A stretch of DNA of 64,000 bases, taken from NCBI RefSeq assembly GCF_051251125.1, contig NZ_JBPCZL010000001.1, one strand, 5' to 3'. Under the pieces are notes generated by a model. The model was given only the letters and a program-made list of their open reading frames with translations. It made no database searches and was not told the DNA's origin. Made by a program: the position numbers and the translations under genes. This document shows positions 1-8,665 of the stretch, piece by piece (position 1 is the stretch's first letter; every line of letters begins with the position of its first letter). This DNA is from Carnimonas bestiolae (GTDB lineage: Bacteria > Pseudomonadota > Gammaproteobacteria > Pseudomonadales > Halomonadaceae).

Positions 1-1174
1 GGTTGTCCAGTACCCAGCCAGAAATGATCACCAGCCCATTGTCGACCACCGTAGGACCAGAGGTTTGCATGTAGAACCCTGGGGTTATTTCGCCCATGTT
101 CTCTTTGAGATCGACTTCACCGTTGTTGCCAAATGCGTCGCAGCGCTTGCCGTTGCCAGCGTCCAAAGCAATGATGCGGGCGTCCATGGTGCCCATGTAG
201 ATACGGCGCCGACACATGGCGGAGTCATCGCCTTGAGCATTCGGCTGTGAGTGAGAAGGCGTTTGAGCGGCGCTTTCCGACGACGCAGATGAGCTGCCGG
301 CATCGCGTGACTGATAGGTATTTTTCGACAGATCGGCGTAGCCCAGCGAGCGGCAGCGATACCAGATTGGCGGCGCTTCTGCCTTCGAGTCGAAGGTCCA
401 ACGCTGTTTTCCACTATCGGCGTCCAACGCGAAAACGCGGTCATGCGGTGAACAGGTAAACACCGTATCACCCACTTGCAGCGGCGTATTCTGATCTTCT
501 GCACCTTCCGTCGCGATATCGCCGGTGCGAAACTTCCACGCGACCTTCAGCTTGCTTACGTTATCGATGTTGATCTGATCGTAGGGAACATACGAATTTC
601 GATCGTCCGTGCCGCCATAGCCCGTCCAATCTTTCATGTGATCGGCGCTATCAGCACGCTGCCCCTCTTCGACGCGATCAGATGCGTTGAGCGGCTTCTT
701 GAACGCCTCATTTGCATCGCTGATCTTGTGCTCAACAAAGAGTTGCGCGAAGACAATGATAGCGACCACCGTAAAGATGACTGCCACACTCCCCCATAAC
801 CGCCACGCAGCGCGACGGCCGCCATGTTTATCTTCGGTCTGGAAAGGCGTTGCCAGCGCGATGACGACGCCGCTGACGAGCGGTTCGAAAATACGAGGGA
901 ACAGCATCCAGAAGTGTGCGCCCACCTCCCAGAATGCCCAGATAAGGGTAGCGATCACCCAGGCTAAATAGATCAGCGATCCTGTTTTACGCCCCAGCGC
1001 AAACAGCACCCCTGCAATGAGGATGACCACACCGGAGATCAGGTAGTAGTAACTTCCACCTTCTGCCGCTAGTTCGCTTCCCCACCATAAGAACGCGGCG
1101 ACCTTCAGTATTAACAGCAGGCAGATAACTGCGACGACCAGTTTCAGCCCCCATGAACGCTTTTGTTCCTTCAT
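1..1174 (-). CDS. gcd: Membrane-bound PQQ glucose dehydrogenase, 5' part
   Basis: This gene runs off the left edge, so only the first 391 codons are present. Gcd oxidises D-glucose to gluconolactone in the periplasm with pyrroloquinoline quinone and passes electrons to ubiquinone. The translation from the ATG at 1174 begins with a basic MKEQKRSW and about five hydrophobic membrane segments (residues ~10-140). The quinoprotein region follows, with a WTGYGGTDDRNSY stretch, DQINIDNVSKLKVAW and NTPLQVGD, all typical of the E. coli Gcd type. A Ser/Gln-rich stretch at about residues 285-312 looks like an insertion relative to E. coli Gcd. The catalytic half lies outside the window. The start follows a GGTGGA ribosome site. 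The family is clear; the integrity of the whole gene cannot be judged. Confidence 0.93.
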   Translation of the reverse strand, partial: MKEQKRSWGLKLVVAVICLLLILKVAAFLWWGSELAAEGGSYYYLISGVVILIAGVLFALGRKTGSLIYLAWVIATLIWAFWEVGAHFWMLFPRIFEPLVSGVVIALATPFQTEDKHGGRRAAWRLWGSVAVIFTVVAIIVFAQLFVEHKISDANEAFKKPLNASDRVEEGQRADSADHMKDWTGYGGTDDRNSYVPYDQINIDNVSKLKVAWKFRTGDIATEGAEDQNTPLQVGDTVFTCSPHDRVFALDADSGKQRWTFDSKAEAPPIWYRCRSLGYADLSKNTYQSRDAGSSSASSESAAQTPSHSQPNAQGDDSAMCRRRIYMGTMDARIIALDAGNGKRCDAFGNNGEVDLKENMGEITPGFYMQTSGPTVVDNGLVIISGWVLDN

Positions 1175-1402
1175 TTTTTTTCCACCGTTACGATTCCCTT
1201 GCAACATGATTTGACGCTTTTTTTAGTCGCCGCACACGCGAAGACCTGTAGATGCGCGACTCAGAAGCACCTTATTGCGAGCGTTACCTATCAACGCCTG
1301 CATGTCGGACCAGCGTTACATCATCAAGTGTAGCCAATGCTAAGAATCATGTTGGAATAAGTGCCGCTGTGGTGGGGGTTGTAGCGCGATGGAGTGTGGG
1401 AA

Positions 1403-1514
1403 TCAGCATTTACGTCGAATGGATATAAATTTTTTCCACGATGCGACCGATACTAATAATCGCTATTCGACGTAATAGCAGTGACATCAATCCTATAATA
1501 GAGAGAGATACGCC
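1403..1514 (+). repeat. Duplicated control region, copy 1
   Basis: The 110 or so bases before the first hydrolase gene recur with scattered differences at about 2612-2718, before the second hydrolase gene. Shared blocks are a CATTTACGTCGA element, TAAATTTTTT, a CACGAT..C.ACCGATACT.AT.ATCGCTAT block and the AATAGAGAGAGA ribosome-site block. The duplication therefore included the promoter, which suggests that both genes are expressed and controlled in the same way. Confidence 0.8.
1462..1479. promoter_or_regulatory. Palindrome upstream of hydrolase 1
   Basis: The arms are GCTATT and AATAGC with a 6-base CGACGT centre, ending 35 bases before the ATG. The paralogous region carries a palindrome at the same place (2670-2690) with a different centre and slightly different arms. 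Keeping dyad symmetry while the sequence drifts suggests an operator or an RNA hairpin in the leader. The binding factor is unknown. Confidence 0.5.
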
Positions 1515-2489
1515 ATGAGCACTTATCCACTAGATGCACAACGCCTTAAAGATAGCCGTCAGCAAGAAGAACGGCCTAACTTTGCTACCAACGGTCAGCA
1601 GAAGATCGCCTATTTCGAATACGGCCCCTCCGCCGACGAGGCCCCCACGGTGGTAATCACTGGCGGCTGGCCATGGAACAGCAGCCGCCACGTGCACTTT
1701 GCCCTGCGTCTGGCTGGTCTGGGCCTGCACGTGATTCGCTACGATCAGCGTGGCTCGGGCGCGAGTTCGCACCCACATGGCGTGGATGCCTACTCGATGC
1801 CAAACCTTGCAGAAGATCTGGGTGCTGTCCTTGATGCTGCCACTCCCAAGGACAAGAAAGTCTATATCTTCGGTGAAGCCTGGGGCCCCTTCATTGGCTG
1901 TGAATACACCAACATCAACCCCGATCGCATTGCGTCGATCATCTCGGTGGGTGGCCCCAGTCTTGACGTTGGCTTCGGTACGTTGGTTCGCCTTACCAAA
2001 GAAGCAGCGGACGATCATTCCCTGATCGAGCCCGTGGCTAAGCAGTGGGCGGCACTTTCGTATCAGTTTGCCATCTCGATCCCAGTGCTGCCGGAATTGC
2101 TGTTCGCTACCGGTATTCCCACCGTGATTGTCAATCTGGTTACGCTAGCGGCCACCGATGCGCTCGATGAGCTGATCAAGGATCCGCTGTCGATCATCGA
2201 CCAACCTACCAACGTTCACGACACCATCTACGGTATCAATAAGTACCGCTGGTTTATCTACAACCGCTTCCCGCATCCGAAGTACGACTACATCAATGTG
2301 CCGCTGCTGAAGGTGTTCCAGCTCGACGGCGACTTCATTGAAACGGAAATTCTGCTGGATGGACTCGAAAACCAGACGCCGAACCTGGAAGTCAGCTACG
2401 TAACAGGTAACCACCTGAACTATCTGCTGGGGGAAACCGGCGACAAGATGGTTGAAGGCATCTTCGATGCCATCGAGAAGACTCAGTAA
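1515..2489 (+). CDS. Alpha/beta-hydrolase-fold protein lacking the Ser nucleophile (copy 1)
   Basis: This 324-residue protein has no signal peptide. The fold is shown by VVITGGWPW (oxyanion strand region, residues 46-54), VIRYDQRGSGASS (73-85, as in prolyl aminopeptidase-like S33 proteins), the nucleophile elbow GEAWG (120-124), acidic candidates near 271-273 in VFQLDGD, and GNH with His300. The elbow should read G-x-S-x-G, but residue 122 is Ala (codon GCC), so serine-hydrolase chemistry is not expected although the other triad positions look kept. A near-identical paralog follows with the same change. A GAGAGAGA ribosome site precedes the ATG, and its own terminator follows at 2545. The function is unknown: pseudoenzyme, binding protein or cofactor-free lyase/oxygenase-like activity are all possible. 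Confidence 0.88.
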   Translation: MSTYPLDAQRLKDSRQQEERPNFATNGQQKIAYFEYGPSADEAPTVVITGGWPWNSSRHVHFALRLAGLGLHVIRYDQRGSGASSHPHGVDAYSMPNLAEDLGAVLDAATPKDKKVYIFGEAWGPFIGCEYTNINPDRIASIISVGGPSLDVGFGTLVRLTKEAADDHSLIEPVAKQWAALSYQFAISIPVLPELLFATGIPTVIVNLVTLAATDALDELIKDPLSIIDQPTNVHDTIYGINKYRWFIYNRFPHPKYDYINVPLLKVFQLDGDFIETEILLDGLENQTPNLEVSYVTGNHLNYLLGETGDKMVEGIFDAIEKTQ

Positions 2490-2544
2490 GCATCACTGGC
2501 AATCTTCTCACTGGGCCGTTTGCCACATCAGGCCAATACCTTAC

Positions 2545-2575
2545 GACGCCCTGCATCACGCAGGGCGTCCTTTTT
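2545..2575 (+). terminator. Rho-independent terminator after hydrolase 1
   Basis: Perfect 10-bp stem GACGCCCTGC / GCAGGGCGTC with a 5-base loop, followed by CTTTTTCC. It separates the two paralogous genes into individual transcription units. Confidence 0.85.
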
Positions 2576-2611
2576 CCTTCAGCAGCACTTTTCAAGCACA
2601 AGCGTGTGGGA

Positions 2612-2718
2612 GGCGTCATTTACGTCGAGTGACGGTAAATTTTTTTCACGATACCACCGATACTGATGATCGCTATGCAGCGTATAGCGAATCTACACAA
2701 TAGAGAGAGACGTTCACC
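2612..2718 (+). repeat. Duplicated control region, copy 2
   Basis: This is the counterpart of the region before the first hydrolase gene. The TACGTCGA element (2621-2628), the T-rich run, the CACGAT block, the palindrome and the AATAGAGAGAGA ribosome-site block occur in the same order and at similar spacing. Confidence 0.8.
2670..2690. promoter_or_regulatory. Palindrome upstream of hydrolase 2
   Basis: TCGCTAT and ATAGCGA are perfect 7-bp inverted arms around GCAGCGT, ending 28 bases before the ATG. It corresponds in position to the 1462-1479 palindrome and could be an operator or a leader hairpin. Confidence 0.5.
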
Positions 2719-3693
2719 ATGAGCAAATATCACTTTGATCAACAACGCATCGAGCGTAACGATACCCTGGCCGGGCGCCACAATTTCGCTAAAAACGGTA
2801 AGCAGAAGATTTCCTACTTCGAGTATGGCCCAAGTGCAGAAGAGGCACCTACGGTGGTCATTACTGGCGGCTGGCCTTGGGACAGCAGCGGTTTCGATAA
2901 TCGTTCCCGTCTGTTGGCCGAGATGGGGCTTCACGTGGTGCGCTACGACCAACGTGGCTCGGGCGCTAGCTCGCATCCGCACGGCGTTGATGCCTATTCG
3001 ATGCCAACCCTCGCTGAAGATTTGGGGGCTGTGCTTGATGCCACCACCCCCAAGGACAAGAAAGTCTATATCTTCGGTGAAGCCTGGGGCCCCTTCATTG
3101 GCTGCGAATACACCAACATCAACCCCGATCGCATTGCGTCGATCATCTCGATTGGCGGCCCTAGCCTGGACGTTGGTTTCGGCACGCTGATTCGTCTTAC
3201 CAAAGAAGCTGTCAACGACCATTCGCTGATCGAGCCCGTGGCTAAGCAGTGGGCGGCGCTTTCGTATCAGTTCGCCATCTCGATTCCGGTACTGCCGGAG
3301 CTGCTGTTCGCCACCGGTATTCCCACCGTGATTGTCAATCTGGTGACAATGGCGGCGGCCGATGCGCTCGACGCGCTGATCAAGGATCCGCTATCGGTTA
3401 TCGATCAACCTACCAACGTTCACGACACCATCTACGGTATCAATAAGTACCGTTGGTTTATCTACAACCGCTTCCCGCACCCGAAGTACGACTACATTAA
3501 TGTGCCGCTACTGAAGGTGTTCCAGCTCGACGACGACTTCATTGAAACGGAAATTTTGCTGGACGGGCTGGAAAATCAGACACCTCAGTTGGAGGTGACT
3601 CACGTATCAGGCAACCACCTGAATTTCATGTCAGGAGAAAGCGGCAAGATCATTACTGCGGGCATTTTCGATGCCATCGAGAAGACTCAGTAA
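2719..3693 (+). CDS. Alpha/beta-hydrolase-fold protein lacking the Ser nucleophile (copy 2)
   Basis: This tandem paralog of the preceding gene is also 324 residues and aligns with it without gaps. From about residue 88 to 285 the two proteins are nearly identical, and much of the DNA is too. The first ~70 and last ~35 residues differ far more. It has the same GEAWG elbow with Ala122, the RYDQRGSG strand and GNH near the C-terminus. The strict sharing of Ala122 means the loss pre-dates the duplication or was homogenised, and that it is tolerated or selected. The ribosome site is GAGAGAGA before ATG. A strong terminator follows at 3756. Function unknown. Confidence 0.88.
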   Translation: MSKYHFDQQRIERNDTLAGRHNFAKNGKQKISYFEYGPSAEEAPTVVITGGWPWDSSGFDNRSRLLAEMGLHVVRYDQRGSGASSHPHGVDAYSMPTLAEDLGAVLDATTPKDKKVYIFGEAWGPFIGCEYTNINPDRIASIISIGGPSLDVGFGTLIRLTKEAVNDHSLIEPVAKQWAALSYQFAISIPVLPELLFATGIPTVIVNLVTMAAADALDALIKDPLSVIDQPTNVHDTIYGINKYRWFIYNRFPHPKYDYINVPLLKVFQLDDDFIETEILLDGLENQTPQLEVTHVSGNHLNFMSGESGKIITAGIFDAIEKTQ

Positions 3694-3755
3694 AGATTAC
3701 TGGCAATCTGCTCACTGGGCCGCTTGCTGAATCAGGCAAACACCTTGGCCCCAAC

Positions 3756-3795
3756 ACAACAACGCCCTGCATGATGCAGGGCGTTGTTGTTTCTT
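3756..3795 (+). terminator. Terminator after hydrolase 2
   Basis: Perfect 15-bp inverted repeat, ACAACAACGCCCTGC (3756-3770) with its complement (3776-3790), around a 5-base ATGAT loop and followed by TTCTT. Its core resembles the terminator of copy 1, so it was probably duplicated with the gene. It may also serve the convergent ilvD. Confidence 0.82.
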
Positions 3796-3822
3796 CGGTG
3801 ACACTTCTCGGCCGCGAGCGCG

Positions 3823-5673
3823 TTAGCGTGATTCCAGCTTGTCGAGATCACGCACCGCACCACGATCGGCGGAAGTCGCCAGCATGGCGTAGGCCTTCAG
3901 CGCCGCACTGACGCGTCGGTCGCGTTTGATCGACGGCTTCCACGCCTGATCGCCGCGTGCTTCCATTTGCTCACGACGTGACGCCAGTTCTTCATCGGAC
4001 AGCACCACATCGATACGCCGCGCAGGAATATCGATACGAATGATATCACCGTTCTCCACCAGCCCAATCGCACCGCCCGAAGCAGCCTCGGGAGAGACGT
4101 GACCAATCGAGAGCCCGGAGGTGCCGCCGGAGAAGCGACCGTCGGTCATCAACGCGCACTTCTTGCCCAACCCTTTCGATTTCAGGTACGAGGTGGGGTA
4201 CAGCATTTCCTGCATGCCGGGACCACCTTTGGGGCCTTCATAGCGAATCACGACGACTTCGCCTTCCTTGACCTTACCGTTCAGCACGTGCTCGACCGCC
4301 TGATCCTGCGATTCGACCACATGCGCGGGGCCTTCGAAGAACAAATTGGAATCGTCGACACCAGCGGTTTTCACTACGCAGCCGCTTTCCGCGATGTTAC
4401 CGAATAGAATCGCCAGGCCACCTTCCTGCGAGAAAGCGTGTTCGGCACTGCGAATACAGCCCTGCGCGCGATCGCCGTCGAGGCTGGGCCAGCGCGCACT
4501 CTGAGAGAACGCTTGCTGGGTACGAATACCACCAGGACCTGCTTTGTAGAATTCGACGATTTCGGGCGCAGGGTTGCGCATGATATCGAAGCGATCCAGC
4601 GCGTCCTTCATGGTCGGGCTATGGATCGTGGGCAGCGAGGTGTCGATGACACCGGCTCGATCGAGCTCTCCCAGAATACCCATGATGCCGCCAGCGCGAT
4701 GGCAATCCTCAATGTGATATTTCTGGGTATTGGGCGCCAGCTTGCACAGCTGCGGCACCTTGCGCGACAGCGCATCGATGTCGTTGAGGTCGAAATCGAC
4801 TTCGCCCTCTTGCGCCGCCGCCAACAGGTGCAGGATGGTGTTGGTAGAGCCACCCATCGCGATATCAAGGGTCATGGCATTTTCGAATGCGGCCTTGGAC
4901 GCGATGCTGCGCGGCAGCACCGATTCATCGCCCTGCTCGTAGTAGCGACGTGCGATTTCGACAACGGTATGGCCCGCTTCTTCGAACAACCGCCGACGGT
5001 CGGCGTGGGTTGCCAGCGTGGTGCCGTTACCCGGCAGCGAGAAACCCAGCGCTTCGGTCAGGCAGTTCATCGAGTTAGCGGTGAACATGCCGGAACAGCT
5101 GCCGCAGGTGGGGCAAGCGCTGCGCTCGACTTCGGCGAGCTCTTCGTCGCTGACCGAGTCGTCGGCGGCCATCACCATGGCATCCACCAGGTCGAGCCCG
5201 TGATCAATCAATTTGACCTTGCCGGCTTCCATGGGGCCGCCGGAAACGAACACTACCGGGATATTCAGGCGCATGGCGGCCATCAGCATGCCGGGAGTGA
5301 TCTTGTCGCAGTTGGAAATACACACCAGCGCATCGGCGCAGTGGGCGTTCACCATGTATTCGACAGAATCAGCAATGATGTCGCGCGACGGCAGCGAATA
5401 AAGCATGCCGTCGTGACCCATGGCGATGCCGTCATCCACTGCGATGGTGTTGAACTCCTTGGCCACACCACCCGCTTTTTCAATTTCGCGCGCCACTAGC
5501 TGGCCCATGTCCTTCAGATGAACGTGGCCCGGCACAAACTGGGTGAACGAATTGGCGACGGCGATGATCGGTTTATCGAAATCGCCGTCCTGCATACCGG
5601 TAGCTCGCCACAGCGCGCGAGCGCCCGCCATATTGCGGCCGCCGGTAGAGGTTTTGGAACGATATTGGGGCAT
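3823..5673 (-). CDS. ilvD: Dihydroxy-acid dehydratase
   Basis: IlvD removes water from 2,3-dihydroxy-isovalerate and 2,3-dihydroxy-3-methylvalerate, the third step of valine and isoleucine synthesis, using an iron-sulfur cluster and Mg2+. At 616 residues it has the usual length. It shows the family start MPQYRSKTSTGGRNMAGAR, the cluster and metal motifs CISNCDKITPGM and CPTCGSCSGMFTANSMNCL, and C-terminal MTDGRFSGGTSG. The start follows a GAGGAAG ribosome site. It stands alone, convergent with the hydrolase pair and not beside other ilv genes. Identification is secure. Confidence 0.98.
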   Translation of the reverse strand: MPQYRSKTSTGGRNMAGARALWRATGMQDGDFDKPIIAVANSFTQFVPGHVHLKDMGQLVAREIEKAGGVAKEFNTIAVDDGIAMGHDGMLYSLPSRDIIADSVEYMVNAHCADALVCISNCDKITPGMLMAAMRLNIPVVFVSGGPMEAGKVKLIDHGLDLVDAMVMAADDSVSDEELAEVERSACPTCGSCSGMFTANSMNCLTEALGFSLPGNGTTLATHADRRRLFEEAGHTVVEIARRYYEQGDESVLPRSIASKAAFENAMTLDIAMGGSTNTILHLLAAAQEGEVDFDLNDIDALSRKVPQLCKLAPNTQKYHIEDCHRAGGIMGILGELDRAGVIDTSLPTIHSPTMKDALDRFDIMRNPAPEIVEFYKAGPGGIRTQQAFSQSARWPSLDGDRAQGCIRSAEHAFSQEGGLAILFGNIAESGCVVKTAGVDDSNLFFEGPAHVVESQDQAVEHVLNGKVKEGEVVVIRYEGPKGGPGMQEMLYPTSYLKSKGLGKKCALMTDGRFSGGTSGLSIGHVSPEAASGGAIGLVENGDIIRIDIPARRIDVVLSDEELASRREQMEARGDQAWKPSIKRDRRVSAALKAYAMLATSADRGAVRDLDKLESR

Positions 5674-6286
5674 GAAGCTTCCTCATCAGGCAAAGTTGGC
5701 GCGATGAAATTCAATTAGAGGTCTCTTGTTGGCATAGCGGCAGCGTGCAACGCCAATAGGCAAGCGGGGGAAGCCCTGCAAATGCTTTGTTGATAACAAA
5801 GTGCATGGGGCCAGCAAACAACTGCGGGGGTGGTGCAGCAATATACGCCCAGCAAGCAAGCGGATAACCTTGCCAACGTTCAGCGGGAGTGTCAGCACGG
5901 GGGCTAGCAGTAGATAAGCGCCGTGCAGCCCGCTATGACTCGCTCTTTTCGGTGTCTTTTCGACAAGGCGACGGCGAGTGCGGAATACTCTCTAACCTGC
6001 CAACAAACGGTCGAACACATAATGCCACATTAGCACAGGTTAGCGCCATAAATCATTCGCTATGAGGCTAATAAACAGCATCTTATTTCACATTTGCGCG
6101 CATAGTTGAACAAACAAGCCAAAGAGCCATTGCCTTGTGGGCGATCGCTGCCGACCATTGGCCCTTTCAGCAGTAATTATTGCAGTCTGCCCCGCTTTCC
6201 ATACCAGACAGAAAGAACGCCAGCGCTGGGTGAGCAACGCTGGCACGTGAGTGGACGAGAGGCTTGCTATGGCGAGGCCGTGACAC
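5674..6286. other. Intergenic region between ilvD and the aminotransferase
   Basis: These 613 bases hold only short frames without ribosome sites or recognisable products. The part near 5674 should carry the ilvD promoter. A candidate terminator for the aminotransferase is at 6211-6244. Otherwise I see nothing. Confidence 0.55.
6211..6244 (-). terminator. Possible terminator of the aminotransferase gene
   Basis: Read on the minus strand, GCCAGCG pairs with CGCTGGC across a 12-base loop and is followed by GTTCTTTCT. The loop is long and the T tract imperfect, so this is only a candidate. Confidence 0.45.
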
Positions 6287-7633
6287 TTATCGAACCGAGG
6301 TTTCGCCGAGCTCGGAAAGCGCCTCATCGATAATCGTCAGCCCCCGCTGAGCTTCTTCTCGCGTAACCACGCAGGGCGGCACCACATGCAGGCGGTTTTC
6401 GACAATAAAGGGCAGCAGGCCGCGCTTGATCAGCGCACTCTTGAAGGCGGCCATTCTGGCGTTGGACAGCGGTTCACGCGTATCACGGTGAGCCACCAGT
6501 TCCACCGCATGAAAGACGCCTAGTCCACGCGTTTCCCCTATTACCGCGTGACGTTCGGCCAGCGCCGCCAGCCCGGGCGTTAGCACTTCTTCCCCAATAG
6601 CAGCCGCGTTGGCAACGATACCGTCGCGCTCCATCACATCCAGCGTGGCAACAATTGCCGCCATGGCAAGGGGATGTCCGGAATAGGTCAAACCACCGTA
6701 GAAGAAATGCTCATCGAAATAGTCGCTAAGCGCGTCAGCGATGATGACACCGCCCGCTGGCACGTACCCCGAATTAACGCCTTTGGCGAAGGTAATCAGG
6801 TCCGGTTTGACATCAAAATGATCAAGTGCCAGCCAACGCCCGGTGCGGCCAAAGCCAGCCATCACCTCGTCGAGAATCAGTACGATGCCGAATTCGTCGG
6901 CCAGCGCTCTCACCCCTTTCAAGTACCCTGCCGGCGGTACCAGCACGCCTGCGGTGCCGGGAATGCTCTCCAGCAACAGCGCGGCTATCGACGCGGGCCC
7001 TTCGCTATCGATCACACGACGCAAATGATGCAGCGCTCGCTCGCACTCCTGCGCTTCGTCAGCGGCCCAGAATTCAGTGCGGTAAAGGTACGGATTGAAG
7101 AAGTGCACGTGCCCGCGCGAATACTCATTGGGTACCCGACGGTAGTCACCGGTCGCGACAATCGCAGCACCGGTACTGCCGTGGTACGACCGGTAGGCCG
7201 ACAACACCTTGTCACGTCCGGTATAGGCACGCGCCATGCGAATGGCATTCTCGTTGGCATCAGCGCCCGCGTTGGTGAAAAATACCCGCGCAAACCCTTC
7301 GGGGGCGCGTGCAAGAATACGCTTCGCTGCTTCGCCGCGTGCCAGATTGGCATGTGCGGGTGCCACCGTGGTGAGCAGCTCGGCCTGCTCCTTGATCGCA
7401 GCGATCACCGCAGGATGCTGGTGTCCAATGTTGGTATTAACCAGCTGGCTTGAGAAATCGAGATAGTGATTGCCGTCGTAATCCCACAGCTGACAGCCAC
7501 TGCCTCCCTTGATCACCAGCGGATCGAGCGTTCCTTGGGTTGACCACGAGTGGAACACGCCCTCGCGGTCAAGGCGCTTCACATCAGCATTAGCGTGTAC
7601 GTTAGAAAAAAGAGGATCCAATGAGCTGGGCAT
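6287..7633 (-). CDS. Class III PLP-dependent aminotransferase
   Basis: This 448-residue fold-type I enzyme belongs to the omega/taurine/beta-alanine:pyruvate aminotransferase group. Visible motifs are the N-terminal LWDYDGNHYLDFSSQLVNTNIGH, the phosphate-site FFTNAGADANENAIRMAR, SYHGSTGAAIVATGD, LILDEVMAGFGRTG, and the PLP lysine in TFAKGVNSGYVPAGG (Lys284). The YGGLTYSGHPLA stretch is also typical. The amino donor cannot be read from sequence; taurine, hypotaurine, beta-alanine or polyamine-type donors are possible. An AGGAG site precedes the ATG. There are no catabolic neighbours to narrow the role. Confidence 0.9.
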   Translation of the reverse strand: MPSSLDPLFSNVHANADVKRLDREGVFHSWSTQGTLDPLVIKGGSGCQLWDYDGNHYLDFSSQLVNTNIGHQHPAVIAAIKEQAELLTTVAPAHANLARGEAAKRILARAPEGFARVFFTNAGADANENAIRMARAYTGRDKVLSAYRSYHGSTGAAIVATGDYRRVPNEYSRGHVHFFNPYLYRTEFWAADEAQECERALHHLRRVIDSEGPASIAALLLESIPGTAGVLVPPAGYLKGVRALADEFGIVLILDEVMAGFGRTGRWLALDHFDVKPDLITFAKGVNSGYVPAGGVIIADALSDYFDEHFFYGGLTYSGHPLAMAAIVATLDVMERDGIVANAAAIGEEVLTPGLAALAERHAVIGETRGLGVFHAVELVAHRDTREPLSNARMAAFKSALIKRGLLPFIVENRLHVVPPCVVTREEAQRGLTIIDEALSELGETSVR

Positions 7634-7888
7634 AGCGGCTCCTGATACATAAAGGTGATGAAAGCAGCGCTTTCGTTATTGCTGTTGTTGTCGTCACTCA
7701 TCGGCGACACGGCCCGAAGGCACGTACGCCCTGGCGCATAACGCCATTCTCTCCGAGTATAAGGCGCCTGGTTGCCAGTACCACTTTTTTATTGGCGCTC
7801 AATCCATTACCGTCAATGGAACACAGCAACGGTGTGAGCGTTCGGTGATGAACGCCGCCGTCGCTTCTGAAAACAATAGGAGAGCAAG

Positions 7889-8647
7889 ATGAGCAAGACT
7901 GCCTTTATTACCGGCGCTACTTCTGGCTTCGGTCGCGCTGCGGCACGCCGCTTTGCCGCAGAAGGATGGCAATTGGTACTGACCGGCCGCCGCGAAGAGC
8001 GCCTGCGCGAGATCGAGCGCGAGCTGAGCGACAAGGTAGCGGTGCATATCGCCCCGCTTGATGTGCAAGATGCCGAGGCCGTTAAGCAAGTGGTGAGCGC
8101 CCTGCCCGAGCAATTCAAACAGGTGACTTCGCTGGTGAATAACGCCGGACTGGCGCTATCGCCGAAGTCGGCTCAAGAGACCGCGCTTGAAGATTGGCAC
8201 ACCATGGTGGATACCAACATCAAGGGGCTGTTGAACGTAACGCACGCACTGCTGCCTACGCTAATCAGCACTGGGGCCGGTGCCAGCATCATCAATCTTG
8301 GCTCGGTGGCCGGCGCGTGGCCCTACCCCGGCAGCCATGTGTACGGTGGCACCAAGGCATTTGTGAAGCAATTCAGCTATAACCTGCGCTGTGACCTGCT
8401 GGGCACCGGCGTGCGCGTGACCGATATCGCCCCCGGCATGGCCGAAACCGAATTTACTCTGGTACGTACCAAGGGCGATCAGGCGGCTTCTGACAGCCTC
8501 TATGCCGGCACGACACCACTAAGCGCCGAGGATATCGCTGACCAGATCGTGTACGTTGCCACCCTTCCCGACCACGTCAATATCAACCGCCTTGAGATCA
8601 TGCCGGTACGCCAGGCATGGCAGAACTTCGCCGTCGATCGCGATTGA
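7889..8647 (+). CDS. ydfG: SDR oxidoreductase, YdfG-like
   Basis: This is a classical short-chain dehydrogenase of 252 residues. It has the nucleotide-binding TGATSGFG at residues 9-16, TGRREERL (basic residues that favour NADP), NNAGLAL, the catalytic Ser in LGSVAGAWPYPG and YxxxK as YGGTKAF. The C-terminal IAPGMAETEFTLVR and HVNINRLEIMP closely match YdfG-type NADP-dependent 3-hydroxy acid dehydrogenases, which act on serine, allo-threonine or 3-hydroxypropionate/malonic semialdehyde. AGGAG precedes the ATG. It is a single-gene unit ending at the shared terminator at 8666. The exact substrate is inferred. Confidence 0.9.
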   Translation: MSKTAFITGATSGFGRAAARRFAAEGWQLVLTGRREERLREIERELSDKVAVHIAPLDVQDAEAVKQVVSALPEQFKQVTSLVNNAGLALSPKSAQETALEDWHTMVDTNIKGLLNVTHALLPTLISTGAGASIINLGSVAGAWPYPGSHVYGGTKAFVKQFSYNLRCDLLGTGVRVTDIAPGMAETEFTLVRTKGDQAASDSLYAGTTPLSAEDIADQIVYVATLPDHVNINRLEIMPVRQAWQNFAVDRD

Positions 8648-8665
8648 GAACAGCATCACGACATG

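Larger units (their letters stand above)
1175..1514. other. Divergent intergenic region, gcd / first hydrolase
   Basis: There is no credible gene here. The right half holds the control region of the first alpha/beta-hydrolase gene, including the palindrome at 1462-1479 and a 10-bp inverted repeat (1411-1420 with 1465-1474). The left half must carry the gcd promoter, but I see no clear -35/-10 pair. Confidence 0.6.

Noticed and set aside
2620..3222. Minus-strand 200-codon frame in the second hydrolase gene, with a similar one in the first
   Set aside because: The two antisense frames resemble each other only because the sense genes are duplicates. No ribosome site or domain supports them.
4438..5499. 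Long open frame (353 codons) on the plus strand inside ilvD
   Set aside because: It is antisense to a clear ilvD, its translation is rich in Arg/His/Gln without any domain, and there is no ribosome site. It is a high-GC shadow.
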